DNA from: JBCBWG01 sp964579305
GTDB lineage: Bacteria; Pseudomonadota; Alphaproteobacteria; Rhizobiales; Hyphomicrobiaceae
Length of the DNA: 20,888 bases
Assembly: GCA_964579305.1 (NCBI GenBank)
Contig: CAZOGY010000063.1
Span: 1-20,888, forward strand
Direction of reading: 5' to 3'
Shown one piece after another: positions 8,303-16,460 of this stretch (the stretch's first letter is position 1; each line of letters starts with the position of its first letter). Made by a program: the position numbers and the translations under genes. The notes under the pieces are model-generated. The model did no database searches. It worked only from the letters and a program-made list of their open reading frames with translations, and was not told the DNA's origin.

Positions 8303-9835
8303 ATGTCGTATACCTATTCCGTCCGGCCGGCGGCACTATTCCAGTTCCTTCTGGCCGCAACTGCCGTAGGCCTCGCATATGCCTTCGCAGTATCTGCAAA
8401 CTACATTCACGCCATCCAATACGTTGGCGGTTCGGATGCAACATTTGAACGCGGCCTACCACCGCAATTATTTGGTCTCGGCTCTGTCGCGTCTGAATTC
8501 ATTGCGCCCGTGGCCCTGATTTCGGCGCTCGCCGCGTTCCGCAAGGCAACCCTGAAAGGGTTTGTCATCGGCATCATTTGCCTGGGAGTTATGGTCCCGG
8601 CTTTGGCCTGGAACGCACGGTCCATCGTTGGCGCAACGGCAACGTCCATCGACCGCTTCATTGCCCAACAGGAAAAGTCAGCCGAGACGATTGCTCACGT
8701 CCGCAAACAACTCGACAGCGTGCGCGCAGAATTACATTCCGAGCAGGATCGCTTGACGTTTTTGTCGACGCAAACCTTCCGTCGCCGTTATGACCGTCGC
8801 GTCCATGCCGGCCGCGTCGACGCAACGCGTGAACGCATTGCAGCCCTGCGCGCCGAAGAACAAAAAGTGCTTCGTAAATTGGCGGGCTTTGAAGCTGTCT
8901 CGACAAACGTTGATGCCGGCTCAGCGGCCATCTTGCGCGTTTTGAAAGACGCAGAGATTGTCCCAAGCAACGTAACCGCCTCCGCAGGTGCACAGTATTC
9001 CGCATTGCTGCTGGCGGGTTTCTTGCTTTTGACAACGCTTTTCGGCCCAATCCTGCTTGGTGAAACAATGGAGCGGATCGTGGTGCGCCGGCGCAAACCG
9101 GTTGCCGAAGCCGCCCCTGGCCCAGCCGTCGCAGAGGCCAACCATCGCGTTATCGACGCCACGCCGGCAAAGCCACTTCCGCTCAAAACGGCAACGGCCA
9201 AAAGTGATGTCCCAGCCATGCCGCCCGCGCCGCCCATTTCGGCGGAAACAGCCACGGGCAACCCGGATGATCACGACGTGCCACCGCCACCGGCCACTGC
9301 GCCAGTTCCCAAAGCCCCGCCGGCCCCTGTCATGGCCGGGTCAGGCGCCCAGGCGACAGGTTCGGACCATGGCGGCGCAACGCAAAGCATGGCTGCCGAT
9401 GCCGACGTCCACGCCCAGGCGAGCGTAAGCGCCGAGGCATCACCCAGCCCGCAGACAGCCGCGACGCAGACAGCCACGGTCGAGGATGAGACGGCCGAAG
9501 CAGACCTAGTTAGCCTGGAAGAAACGATGGCTGCTCTGATCGCGGCCTTCCCGCCGAAACACCCTGAAACGATTTCCGTACGCGGTCAGCGCTTTGCACG
9601 GATCGTGCACAAGGAGTTCGGCCCTGGCACATCGGTCAGCATGGACGACATCAAAGATCGCTGGGCAGAATTTCATAAGCAATCCCGCCTGCCGCTTGGG
9701 CCACACGGCGATCTGGTCTTCAGCCTGATCCGCGCCGGTTTCGTCTGCGAAAGCGATCCCAGCGACCCATCGCGCAAAATCTGCCACGTTCCAGAGGCGG
9801 TCACGGAGTTCGGCAAACTCCGGGTCGTCGCCTAA
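8303..9835 (+). CDS. Unrecognised four-TM membrane protein with coiled coil, Pro/Ala linker and C-terminal domain
   Basis: I do not recognise this 510-residue protein. It has hydrophobic helices at about 11-33, 59-80 and 84-104. A charged, probably coiled-coil segment of about 100 residues follows (113-215), then a fourth helix at 230-253. A long low-complexity Ala/Pro/Thr linker (about 262-400) leads to a compact C-terminal domain (401-510) with helical stretches such as ISVRGQRFARIVHKEFG. The layout suggests a membrane sensor or scaffold with the terminal domain held away from the membrane. The start ATG at 8303 is set by GAGGAG nine bases upstream; an earlier in-frame ATG at 8249 lacks this. 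It is the only plus-strand gene here, monocistronic, with its own strong terminator. Function is unknown. Confidence 0.85.
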   Translation: MSYTYSVRPAALFQFLLAATAVGLAYAFAVSANYIHAIQYVGGSDATFERGLPPQLFGLGSVASEFIAPVALISALAAFRKATLKGFVIGIICLGVMVPALAWNARSIVGATATSIDRFIAQQEKSAETIAHVRKQLDSVRAELHSEQDRLTFLSTQTFRRRYDRRVHAGRVDATRERIAALRAEEQKVLRKLAGFEAVSTNVDAGSAAILRVLKDAEIVPSNVTASAGAQYSALLLAGFLLLTTLFGPILLGETMERIVVRRRKPVAEAAPGPAVAEANHRVIDATPAKPLPLKTATAKSDVPAMPPAPPISAETATGNPDDHDVPPPPATAPVPKAPPAPVMAGSGAQATGSDHGGATQSMAADADVHAQASVSAEASPSPQTAATQTATVEDETAEADLVSLEETMAALIAAFPPKHPETISVRGQRFARIVHKEFGPGTSVSMDDIKDRWAEFHKQSRLPLGPHGDLVFSLIRAGFVCESDPSDPSRKICHVPEAVTEFGKLRVVA

Positions 9836-9867
9836 ACGGCACCCCACAATCAGACCACCTCACCATC

Positions 9868-9897
9868 GGCCGGTTCGTTTGAACCGGCCATTTTTTT
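9868..9897 (+). terminator. Rho-independent terminator of the plus-strand membrane protein gene
   Basis: A perfect 9-bp stem, GGCCGGTTC with GAACCGGCC, closes a GTTT loop and is followed by one A and seven T. It starts about 33 bases after the stop codon. This is a textbook intrinsic terminator for plus-strand transcription. Confidence 0.95.
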
Positions 9898-9903
9898 GTG
9901 CCG

Positions 9904-9962
9904 AGAGCAATATCCGATGTTGCGGATTGCTTTGCGATACCCCGATCGGATCAAATTGCTCT
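9904..9962. repeat. Long palindromic intergenic element
   Basis: The left arm AGAGCAAT plus ATCCGAT (9904-9918) is complementary to ATCGGAT (9945-9951) and ATTGCTCT (9955-9962), with a three-base CAA bulge in the right arm and 26 bases between the arms. The 15-bp stem has no U-run. The sequence style (AGAGCAAT and CCGATCGGAT, followed by AGCATGATCG) resembles dispersed palindromes seen between genes in Rhizobiales. Only one copy is present here, so dispersal cannot be shown. Confidence 0.6.
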
Positions 9963-10142
9963 ATGTCCAGCATGATCGTGCAGCTTTATCCAACCACTTT
10001 ACCGCAATCGCGGTCACGTGTGGTCGTATGATGCTCGAGATCTGGATCGTTTCCGATACGCTCGATAATTGCGAGAGACGGCTACGTTCGAACGCGAACC
10101 CGTTGCACCGTCAGCCGCGCCAGTCATTTATCGGAACGCGAA

Positions 10143-10218
10143 TGGCGAGTGCAGGAGGGTTCGAACCTCCGACCCGCGCATTAAGAGTCCGCTGCTCTCC
10201 CAACTGAGCTATGCACCC
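10143..10218 (-). tRNA. tRNA-Lys (CTT anticodon), with encoded CCA
   Basis: Read on the minus strand, all four arms are visible. The acceptor is GGGTGCA with TGCACTC (one G-T wobble), the D stem is GCTC/GAGC, the anticodon loop is CTCTTAA with anticodon CTT, and the T arm is GGAGG-TTCGAAC-CCTCC. Discriminator G73 and an encoded CCA end follow, for a total of 76 bases. The anticodon stem GCGGA/TGCGC has a G-G mismatch at positions 30-40, where TCCGC would pair fully. It lies about 100 bases downstream of rodA on the same strand. It is probably functional given the intact remaining structure, but the mismatch is odd. Confidence 0.93.
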
Positions 10219-10320
10219 GACTTGCTATTTGACCCGCGCGATGATGAGGGTGTGCCAAAAAACGGATTGGCCGTATCGCGCAGCCACAATAGCCGCCCCA
10301 AATGGTACCGCCATAGCGGA

Positions 10321-11472
10321 TTACCAGAGGGACCCGATGCTATTTCTGCGGATCAGCGTATCGCGATTGGCATAGGCACACATCACGAGACCGAATCCGA
10401 ACATGAACGTGGTCATCGATGTGCCGCCGTACGAAACCAATGGTAACGGCACGCCGACCACCGGCAACAGGCCTGAGACCATCGCGACATTCACGAACAC
10501 ATAGACAAAAAGAACAAGCGCCACACCGCTTATCAGGCACCGCCCAAAACGGTTGCGACACCGCGCGGCCATATAGAGCATCAGTAAAAGCGTCACGAGG
10601 AAAATGCCGAGCACGACCATCGCGCCAATGAAGCCCCATTCCTCGCCAACGACCGCGAAAATGAAATCGGTGTGGATCTCTGGCACGAAATCCAGCCTGC
10701 TTTGACTGCCCTGCAAAAAGCCGCGCCCCGAAAACCCGCCAGAGGCAAGCGCAATCTTGGACTGCGTGATGTGATACCCGGCCCCAAGCGGGTCAGTTTC
10801 GGGATTGAGAAACGTGGCAATGCGCTGACGCTGATAATCGTGAAGCAGACTGTAGGCGATCGGCACGGCCGCAACCGTCGCAGCGCCGCCAGCGATGTAA
10901 TACCAGACGCTCACGCCGGCCAAAAACATCATGCCAAACCCGACGACGGCAAAAAGCACCGATGTGCCAAGATCGGGTTGCTGCAGCGTCAGCAAGATCG
11001 GAACGCCAATTGCAAGCGTGGGTATAACCACATAGCCGAAATGCGAGACGCGTTCGGGCGGGCACCATTGATAATAGCGCGCGAGCATCAAAACGAGCGC
11101 GATCTTCATGATCTCCGATGGCTGCACGCTTACGCCGGCAACCGCAATCCAACGCTTGGCGCCAAGCGCCTGCGTCCCGATCAACGGCACAAGCACGAGC
11201 AGGACAAGCGCCACCGCATAGACCGGATAGGCCACCGACAAATACCGCGACAACGGCACGACGCTCATGATCAGGATCAGCCCAAGCCCTGCCAGGAAAC
11301 GCAGGGAATGGCGCTCGGCCCAAGGCACAAACGCTCCATCAGCCACAGAAAACAGCGCGCCGGTTCCGATTGCGGCCAAAACACATAATAACGCGATGAC
11401 CGGCCAATGGATGCGGGCAAGACGGCCAGCGACGCTATTGGGGACCGTTTGGTCATACATCGGCGACGCCAT
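10321..11472 (-). CDS. rodA: Peptidoglycan glycosyltransferase RodA (SEDS family)
   Basis: RodA polymerises lipid II into glycan strands for the elongasome, paired with PBP2. The 383 residues form about ten hydrophobic helices with SEDS signatures in order: GAKRWIAVAGVSVQPSEIMK (about 104-123), LQQPDLGTS (163-171), IHTDFIFAVVGEEWGFIG (about 266-283) and GVPLPLVSYGGTS (340-352). ATG at 11472 follows AAAGGAG by about seven bases, three bases after the mrdA stop, so the two genes are co-translated. It is the last gene of the mre/mrd cluster. A TTTTTT run lies about 70 bases downstream on the minus strand, with only a very short stem before it, so the terminator is uncertain. Confidence 0.96.
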   Translation of the reverse strand: MASPMYDQTVPNSVAGRLARIHWPVIALLCVLAAIGTGALFSVADGAFVPWAERHSLRFLAGLGLILIMSVVPLSRYLSVAYPVYAVALVLLVLVPLIGTQALGAKRWIAVAGVSVQPSEIMKIALVLMLARYYQWCPPERVSHFGYVVIPTLAIGVPILLTLQQPDLGTSVLFAVVGFGMMFLAGVSVWYYIAGGAATVAAVPIAYSLLHDYQRQRIATFLNPETDPLGAGYHITQSKIALASGGFSGRGFLQGSQSRLDFVPEIHTDFIFAVVGEEWGFIGAMVVLGIFLVTLLLMLYMAARCRNRFGRCLISGVALVLFVYVFVNVAMVSGLLPVVGVPLPLVSYGGTSMTTFMFGFGLVMCAYANRDTLIRRNSIGSLW

Positions 11473-11475
11473 ACC

Positions 11476-13344
11476 TCAGCTCCTTTCCTTCGCGGACCGC
11501 GCATCGCCGATATCAAACGCGCCGCTTGGTCGATGATTGTAATCGAGCAGGATTTCCATGATGTCGCTGGCCAGCGGAGCCGCCGCTTTGCCACCGCTCA
11601 TGCCGTGCTCAACAATCACCGACACAGCAAAGCGCGGCCGGGCAGCCGGTGCGTAGCTGACAAACAGCGCATGGTCCCGTAGCCGCCACGGCAGCCGTGA
11701 CTGCGCGCGAAAGGACGTCAATCGCGTGACCTGCGCCGTTCCCGTCTTGCCCGCAACCCGGACGCCCGGCCGGTTGACGGCCCCGTTTTTGCCCGTCCCG
11801 CCACGGCCATGAACGACCCCGACCATGGCCCGTTGCACCGCGCGCAGATGTGTGGGCTCAACCGGCAGAGGCTCGTAGATCTCAGCGCCCGCAAGTGGAT
11901 CTCCAACCGGGCGGGCCAATTGCGGGATCACTTTGCGCCCGCTCGCCAGACGCGCTGTCATCACCGCAAGCTGCAAGGGCGTTGCCGACACAAATCCCTG
12001 GCCGATGCCGGCCAATAACGTCTCACCGGTGTACCACGGCTCGTTCTTGGCACGCAGCTTCCATGCCTCGTCGGGCATAATGCCCGGCTTTTGCGCTGCA
12101 ATACCGGTTTCATCGAACGTCGCGCCGAACCCGAACTCTCGGCCCATTTCAGCGAGACGATCAATCCCGACCCGCCGCGCGATTTCATAAAAGTAGACAT
12201 CGCAGCTTTGCCGCATCGCGCTGTCCAAATTCATCGCGCCGTGTCCGCTGCGCTTCCAGCACCGGAACCGCTTGCCACCAAGCGTATAGCTGCCCCGGCA
12301 CACGACCCGCTCCCGAGCCGTGATATCGCCGTTCTGCAAGGCCGCGAGCGCCGTCACCATCTTAAAGGTTGAGCCGGGCGGATATTGCCCTTGGATCGCG
12401 CGATTAAACAGTGGATCGCCGCGCCGGCTGGCCAACTTGCGCCAGGCTGATTGCGAAACGCCTTCGCCAATCACGGAGGCATCGGCATTCGGCCACGAGG
12501 CCATGGCAACGATCGCACCGGTGTTGATGTCGAGCACGACGACCGCGCCACGGCGGACACGGCTGAGCCGACGAAGGATCCGCGTTTGCAAATCGGTGTC
12601 GACGGTGAGCACGACATCCTGGCCCCGTTCTGGATCGCGGCGCGCAAGATCACGCACGATCCGGCCGCGCGCGTCGACCTCGCGCGTGATCACCCCACCG
12701 CGACCGCGCAGGATGCTTTCAAGGCCCTTTTCGACACCGACCTTGCCCACCCGCATCCCAGGCATCCGCAAGATCGGGTCGTCATTGAGCGCAAACCGCT
12801 CAACGGCGCCTGTGTAGCCAACCAGATGGCTCATCACCGCGCCGTGCTCATAGCGCCGCCGGCCAATCAGATCCGTCTCGATCCCCGGCAGGTGCGGCGC
12901 CATCACGTTGATTTTGGCAACATCCTCAAACGACAGGCCGCCCCGCACCACGATCGGCACCTTCCGCGCTTGCCGCCGCATCCGCTTGAGGACGTTGGCG
13001 ACATCCTCAGGCGAGATCGCGACAATGTCTCCCGCACGCCGCAAAACTGCCGCGACGTCACCCGCCAGCGACGGCGTGATGATCAACCGGAAGTTTTCTT
13101 CGTTATCGGCAAGGACCCGACCCACGGCATCGAAAATCCGGCCGCGGATCGGCACGAGCTGATGCGTTGTCAGGCGGTTGGTGTCGGCAAGCGGGGCGTA
13201 GCGGCTGCCCTCCATGATCTGGAGCTGATAAAGGCGCGCCGCGAGCGCACCGAAGCCTGCAACCTGCAAACCACCAATCAGCACCGCGCGCCTGGAAAAC
13301 TGCCGAGCGGTCGCGACATCTTCAGGGGTATTGCGATTGAACAC
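11476..13344 (-). CDS. mrdA: Penicillin-binding protein 2 (class B transpeptidase)
   Basis: This is the DD-transpeptidase that cross-links lateral-wall peptidoglycan. It has a cytoplasmic N-terminus, one TM helix (about 18-38), a PBP-dimer domain (about 60-235) and a transpeptidase domain. The active-site motifs are complete: STFK with the nucleophilic Ser at about 325, SCD (about 380-382, the SxD form usual in PBP2) and KTG (about 533-535). I place the start at GTG 13344 because GGAGG ends eight bases upstream; a longer frame opens with TTG at 13359 but has no ribosome site. The product is about 622 residues, normal for PBP2. It sits between mreD and rodA, three bases before rodA, and RodA-PBP2 forms the polymerase/cross-linker pair. 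Confidence 0.95.
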   Translation of the reverse strand: MFNRNTPEDVATARQFSRRAVLIGGLQVAGFGALAARLYQLQIMEGSRYAPLADTNRLTTHQLVPIRGRIFDAVGRVLADNEENFRLIITPSLAGDVAAVLRRAGDIVAISPEDVANVLKRMRRQARKVPIVVRGGLSFEDVAKINVMAPHLPGIETDLIGRRRYEHGAVMSHLVGYTGAVERFALNDDPILRMPGMRVGKVGVEKGLESILRGRGGVITREVDARGRIVRDLARRDPERGQDVVLTVDTDLQTRILRRLSRVRRGAVVVLDINTGAIVAMASWPNADASVIGEGVSQSAWRKLASRRGDPLFNRAIQGQYPPGSTFKMVTALAALQNGDITARERVVCRGSYTLGGKRFRCWKRSGHGAMNLDSAMRQSCDVYFYEIARRVGIDRLAEMGREFGFGATFDETGIAAQKPGIMPDEAWKLRAKNEPWYTGETLLAGIGQGFVSATPLQLAVMTARLASGRKVIPQLARPVGDPLAGAEIYEPLPVEPTHLRAVQRAMVGVVHGRGGTGKNGAVNRPGVRVAGKTGTAQVTRLTSFRAQSRLPWRLRDHALFVSYAPAARPRFAVSVIVEHGMSGGKAAAPLASDIMEILLDYNHRPSGAFDIGDARSAKERS

Positions 13345-13371
13345 GCGGGCATCCTCCAAGGCGACGGTGCA

Positions 13372-13890
13372 TCACACCGGGTCGGTGTTCAAATGCCAGC
13401 CAAACAGTGCGCCGAACACCGGATAAAGCACGACCAAGATTGCCGCCGCCAAAGCGTAAGGCTGCCACGCCGACAATGTGACAAAGTAAATGCTGGCGGT
13501 TGCCCATTGCAGAACCGACAACGCCGCAATCAAAACGCCGAACACAATCCAGCGCCGCATTGACGTTTCGACCAGCATAATCGGCACAGCGCCCGAGAAC
13601 ATGTGGGCGACAAGATAAACAAAAGCCCAAAAACCCAATGGCCCAAGCGTGACAACATCGACCGTCAGCCCGGCCGCAAAGACCAACGGTGAGGCAAGCC
13701 ACCCGCGCCCGCCAACCGCCCAATAATAAACCGCAAGCAGCGGAAGCATCGGCAGGATGAAGCGCCCGATAGCCGGCAGGCCCCAAGGCAATACGGCAAT
13801 CAACGTGGTCGCGGCCAGACTGATCGCCGGCGTGACAAGTGCCAGCCGCGGTCTTGGCGTCTCGCGCTCTCTGACAGCGCTCTCGCTCAA
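13372..13890 (-). CDS. mreD: Rod shape-determining protein MreD
   Basis: This small inner-membrane elongasome component has 172 residues and about five hydrophobic helices after a short charged N-terminus. Sequence identity within MreD is low, so the call rests on size, hydrophobicity and its place between mreC and mrdA. It begins with TTG at 13890, which overlaps the mreC TGA in a TTGA junction. A GGGGG-rich ribosome site lies within the mreC end. An ATG five bases upstream is in a different frame. Translation is therefore expected to depend on mreC. Confidence 0.9.
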   Translation of the reverse strand: MSESAVRERETPRPRLALVTPAISLAATTLIAVLPWGLPAIGRFILPMLPLLAVYYWAVGGRGWLASPLVFAAGLTVDVVTLGPLGFWAFVYLVAHMFSGAVPIMLVETSMRRWIVFGVLIAALSVLQWATASIYFVTLSAWQPYALAAAILVVLYPVFGALFGWHLNTDPV

Positions 13891-14846
13891 GATCCATCCC
13901 CCTGCGCCGCTTTGCTGCCAGCATCCTGCGAACCGCCGTCCCGCCCCCTGATCTGGCGCTGACGGTTGGTCGCACCGGAAAAGCGGTCCGACAATGTCTG
14001 GCTCGGGCCCAGGTAGAATAGGACGCTCACGAACCCGAGCCTTTCCAGGTTTGTCACTGGCTCAACAGCCGCGCGACCACCCTCCATCACAACCATTCCC
14101 AATCGCAAACCGCTTGGAAACAAGCCATCGACCCCAGAGGTCGCGATGACGGCGCCGTTCGTGACTTGCGCATTCACCGGCAGATACCGCAACTTTATGC
14201 GCGCACCGTTGGTGCCTTCCGCAATCGCCCGTAACCGTGCTTTGCCGACGTCGACGGGAATCCGGCTGTTCACATCATTGACGAGCAGAACGCGGGCATA
14301 ACCCTCGCCAACTTCGACAACGCGGCCAACCAGCCCATCGGCGTTGATGACGGGAAATCCCGATTTTATGAGGCGCTCGCGTCCCGCATCAATCACCGCT
14401 GACCGTGCAAACGGTCCCGTGGAATAGGCAACAACCCGCGCCGTCACGTAGGGCCGTGTTTCACGCGCCACCGCATTGACAGCCTTGCTAAGCTCGTTCA
14501 CGCGCTGTTCCAATTGGATTGCGCGCCATTGCCACCCCTTCAGCTCGCGGTTTTCCGCGCGCAGACGTTCCAACTCACCTTGCATCGACCAAAGCTGCTG
14601 ATAACGCGCATAGCTCTCGCGAATGGGCGCCAACGGCTTCGACACTTCGGTGAGCACACCAGTGATCCCCGGGGAAAGGGCATCGCGCACGGCGCGCACA
14701 TAGGGGTGATCCAGCCGGGACAGGATGACGAGGGCAAAGGCCACAAACAACAGCGCGACCGACAAACCCAGGCCGCGCGGCGCCCCGCGGCGCGCTTCGC
14801 GCACGCCGCCGCGCCGTATAAATATGTCATCGCGCAAAACCGTCAT
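13887..14846 (-). CDS. mreC: Rod shape-determining protein MreC
   Basis: MreC is a periplasmic scaffold linking MreB and MreD to the peptidoglycan synthases. The basic N-terminus is followed by one TM helix (about 26-44), a coiled coil (about 75-125) and the two-barrel MreC domain (about 130-275). That domain includes the typical VNDVNSRIPV near 189-198 and GLFPSGLRLG near 241-250. The start ATG at 14846 gives 319 residues but has only a weak ribosome site. An upstream in-frame TTG at 14879 follows AAGGAG too closely (two bases). The gene ends in a 4-base overlap with mreD. The C-terminal 40 residues are polar and low complexity. Confidence 0.93.
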   Translation of the reverse strand: MTVLRDDIFIRRGGVREARRGAPRGLGLSVALLFVAFALVILSRLDHPYVRAVRDALSPGITGVLTEVSKPLAPIRESYARYQQLWSMQGELERLRAENRELKGWQWRAIQLEQRVNELSKAVNAVARETRPYVTARVVAYSTGPFARSAVIDAGRERLIKSGFPVINADGLVGRVVEVGEGYARVLLVNDVNSRIPVDVGKARLRAIAEGTNGARIKLRYLPVNAQVTNGAVIATSGVDGLFPSGLRLGMVVMEGGRAAVEPVTNLERLGFVSVLFYLGPSQTLSDRFSGATNRQRQIRGRDGGSQDAGSKAAQGDGS

Positions 14847-15065
14847 GGTGCGTCCGGTTCCAATGTTCCCTTGGCCCAATGCTCCTTGGACCCCACGCCG
14901 CGCGATCAGCCGGCCGCCTCACCATCTCGCCTGCCGAGGGTCAGCGCCGATCTCCGCAAACAGAGCAAAGCCAACCTGATTCCGCCGCGTAAACCTACGC
15001 ATGGGCCAAGACGCAACCTGCCGCAACGCACTGACGGCTCTGCGTTCGCGCAGCACACGACCCTA
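14847..15065. other. Gap between mreB and mreC, 219 bp
   Basis: No gene was found. A small CTGCG-TTCG-CGCAG hairpin lies at 15040-15053, just after the mreB stop, without a U-run. A gap this size in an otherwise tight cluster leaves room for a separate mreC promoter or an mRNA processing site, but no specific element could be identified. Confidence 0.4.
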
Positions 15066-16103
15066 TCAGGGCTGGATCAACAGGTGTTCGTGGTCGCGCA
15101 GGTCTTCAAGCACGCGTGCGGTTCCAATCACCACCGATTGCAGCGGTTGGGCCGACAGCACAAAACGGACACCGACGAGCCGCTCAAGTTCCACATCAAG
15201 CTTGTCCAGCAGAGCCCCACCACCCGTCAGATAAATGCCGCCTTCGCAAATGTCGGTCGCGGCTTCCGGCTGGAGATCTTCAAGCGCGCGCTGGATGAAT
15301 TCTGAAATGTCGTCGACCGGGTCCTCAAGCGCCTCAGCGATATCCTTCGGTCCCAGGACAATGGATTTGATCCGCCCTTGGCGCAAATCTCGTCCGCGAA
15401 TATGAATTTCCGCATCCCGGCCGTTCGACACGCGCACAGCCGTCCCGGCACCGATCTTGATCTTTTCCGCGCTGGCCTCACCGATGAGCAATTGATGCCG
15501 TTTGCGCACGTATTTGATGATCGCCTCGTCCATGGCATTGCCGGCGACCCGCAATGACCGCGCCTGGACCACTTCACCCCGAGACAGGACTGCGATGTCC
15601 GTCGTCCCGCCGCCGATATCAACGACCATCAAGCTGCGTGGTTTATCGATTGGCAATTCAGCACCAATCGCGGCAGCGACAGGTTCCTCAATCAGAAGAA
15701 CGCGCCGTGCACCGGCATTTAAAGCCGTTTCATAAACGGCCCGCCGCTCCACCGGCGTGGCACCCGCTGGCACGCAGATCAGGATCCGCGGCCGGCGAAA
15801 GCCCATCATCGACTTTGTGCGCTTGATGAACTGCCGCAGCATTTCTTCAGCCGCGATGAAGTCGGCAATCACGCCATCGCGCAGCGGTCGAATGGTTTCA
15901 ATGGATTCCGGTGTTCGACCGACCATGGCCTTGGCCGTCTCGCCAACCGCCAAGACCTCGCGTTGCCCGTCCCGATTGCGGATCGCGACGACCGAGGGCT
16001 CGTCAATGATGATGCCTTTTCCGCGGACGTGAACGAGCGTGTTCGCCGTTCCCAAATCAATCGCGATATCGTCGGAAAACGCGCCCGAAACTGCGCCTAA
16101 CAT
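15066..16103 (-). CDS. mreB: Rod shape-determining protein MreB (bacterial actin)
   Basis: MreB is a cytoplasmic ATPase that forms membrane-bound filaments and positions the elongation machinery. At 345 residues it is the standard length. Actin-fold motifs are present in order: phosphate-1 DLGTANTLV (16-24), the catalytic region LIEEPVAAAIGAELP (137-151), phosphate-2 VDIGGGTTDIAV (161-172) and the adenosine motif YLTGGGALL (291-299). The start ATG at 16103 gives the usual MreB N-terminus; GGGA lies five bases upstream and the in-frame sequence before it has no MreB character. It is first in the cluster and lies 357 bases downstream of leuA, so it probably has its own promoter. Confidence 0.97.
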   Translation of the reverse strand: MLGAVSGAFSDDIAIDLGTANTLVHVRGKGIIIDEPSVVAIRNRDGQREVLAVGETAKAMVGRTPESIETIRPLRDGVIADFIAAEEMLRQFIKRTKSMMGFRRPRILICVPAGATPVERRAVYETALNAGARRVLLIEEPVAAAIGAELPIDKPRSLMVVDIGGGTTDIAVLSRGEVVQARSLRVAGNAMDEAIIKYVRKRHQLLIGEASAEKIKIGAGTAVRVSNGRDAEIHIRGRDLRQGRIKSIVLGPKDIAEALEDPVDDISEFIQRALEDLQPEAATDICEGGIYLTGGGALLDKLDVELERLVGVRFVLSAQPLQSVVIGTARVLEDLRDHEHLLIQP

Positions 16104-16460
16104 GGTCGTCCCAACCTCGCGCCTTCCCTCAACGGTTGCGCCACTTGGCCGGCCGCCGCATGACGGTGAACCGCCTAAGCCATCCGCACGCGCCACTCAG
16201 CGTCGCAAGCCGCGCCATCAAGCAGGATGCGTGCCAGGACAAGCGTGCCACGTTTTAGCGGCTTGCCGTGCGCCCCGCCAGCAGCGCGATGCGATCGATA
16301 GGCCCCACCCGCCCCCAAGACAGCACGGCATTGGTTAATTTGGCGCAAAGTTTGTGTCGCATGGTCCGCGAACGCGGGCGACAGAACGAGGTCCGGCGCC
16401 GCGACGTCGGTATCCGGCACATGCAGCGGCCCGGCCGTAGCCGCGCCGCGCATTATCGGA
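16104..16460. other. Intergenic region between leuA and mreB, 357 bp
   Basis: This probably holds the leuA 3' end and the mreB promoter. Two copies of TGGCACGC on the minus strand (16250-16243 and 16236-16229) are spaced 14 bases apart and could be a regulator site. A GCGGC/GCCGC hairpin near 16426-16444 lacks a U-run. An open 92-codon frame (16453-16175) shows no domain or ribosome site and is not called. No convincing sigma-70 promoter was found. Confidence 0.45.

Larger units (their letters stand above)
9836..10142. other. Intergenic region with terminator and palindromic repeat, 307 bp
   Basis: This lies between two convergent units, the plus-strand membrane protein and the minus-strand tRNA-Lys. 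It contains the terminator at 9868-9897, a long palindrome at 9904-9962 and a perfect CGTTCGAACG palindrome near 10085. No terminator with a U-run was found for the tRNA. Short reading frames that run through this region and into the tRNA are not supported as genes. Confidence 0.55.

Noticed and set aside
9985..9996. DnaA-box-like TTATCCAAC
   Set aside because: Only one imperfect copy, two mismatches from the consensus, with no cluster or origin-type AT-rich region.
9896..10446. Plus-strand frames running across the tRNA-Lys region
   Set aside because: They read antisense through the tRNA and into the end of rodA and show no protein features.
12451..13563. A 370-codon plus-strand open frame
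   Set aside because: It is antisense to mrdA and mreD, rich in Arg/His/Asp/Gln as typical for shadow frames, with no motif.
16229..16250. Sigma-54 promoter resembling TGGCAC-N-TTGC upstream of mreB
   Set aside because: The first half matches, but the GG to GC spacing does not: the expected GC is absent at the -12 position.
16175..16453. A 92-codon minus-strand frame between leuA and mreB
   Set aside because: No ribosome site, no domain and a composition like non-coding GC-rich sequence; kept as intergenic.
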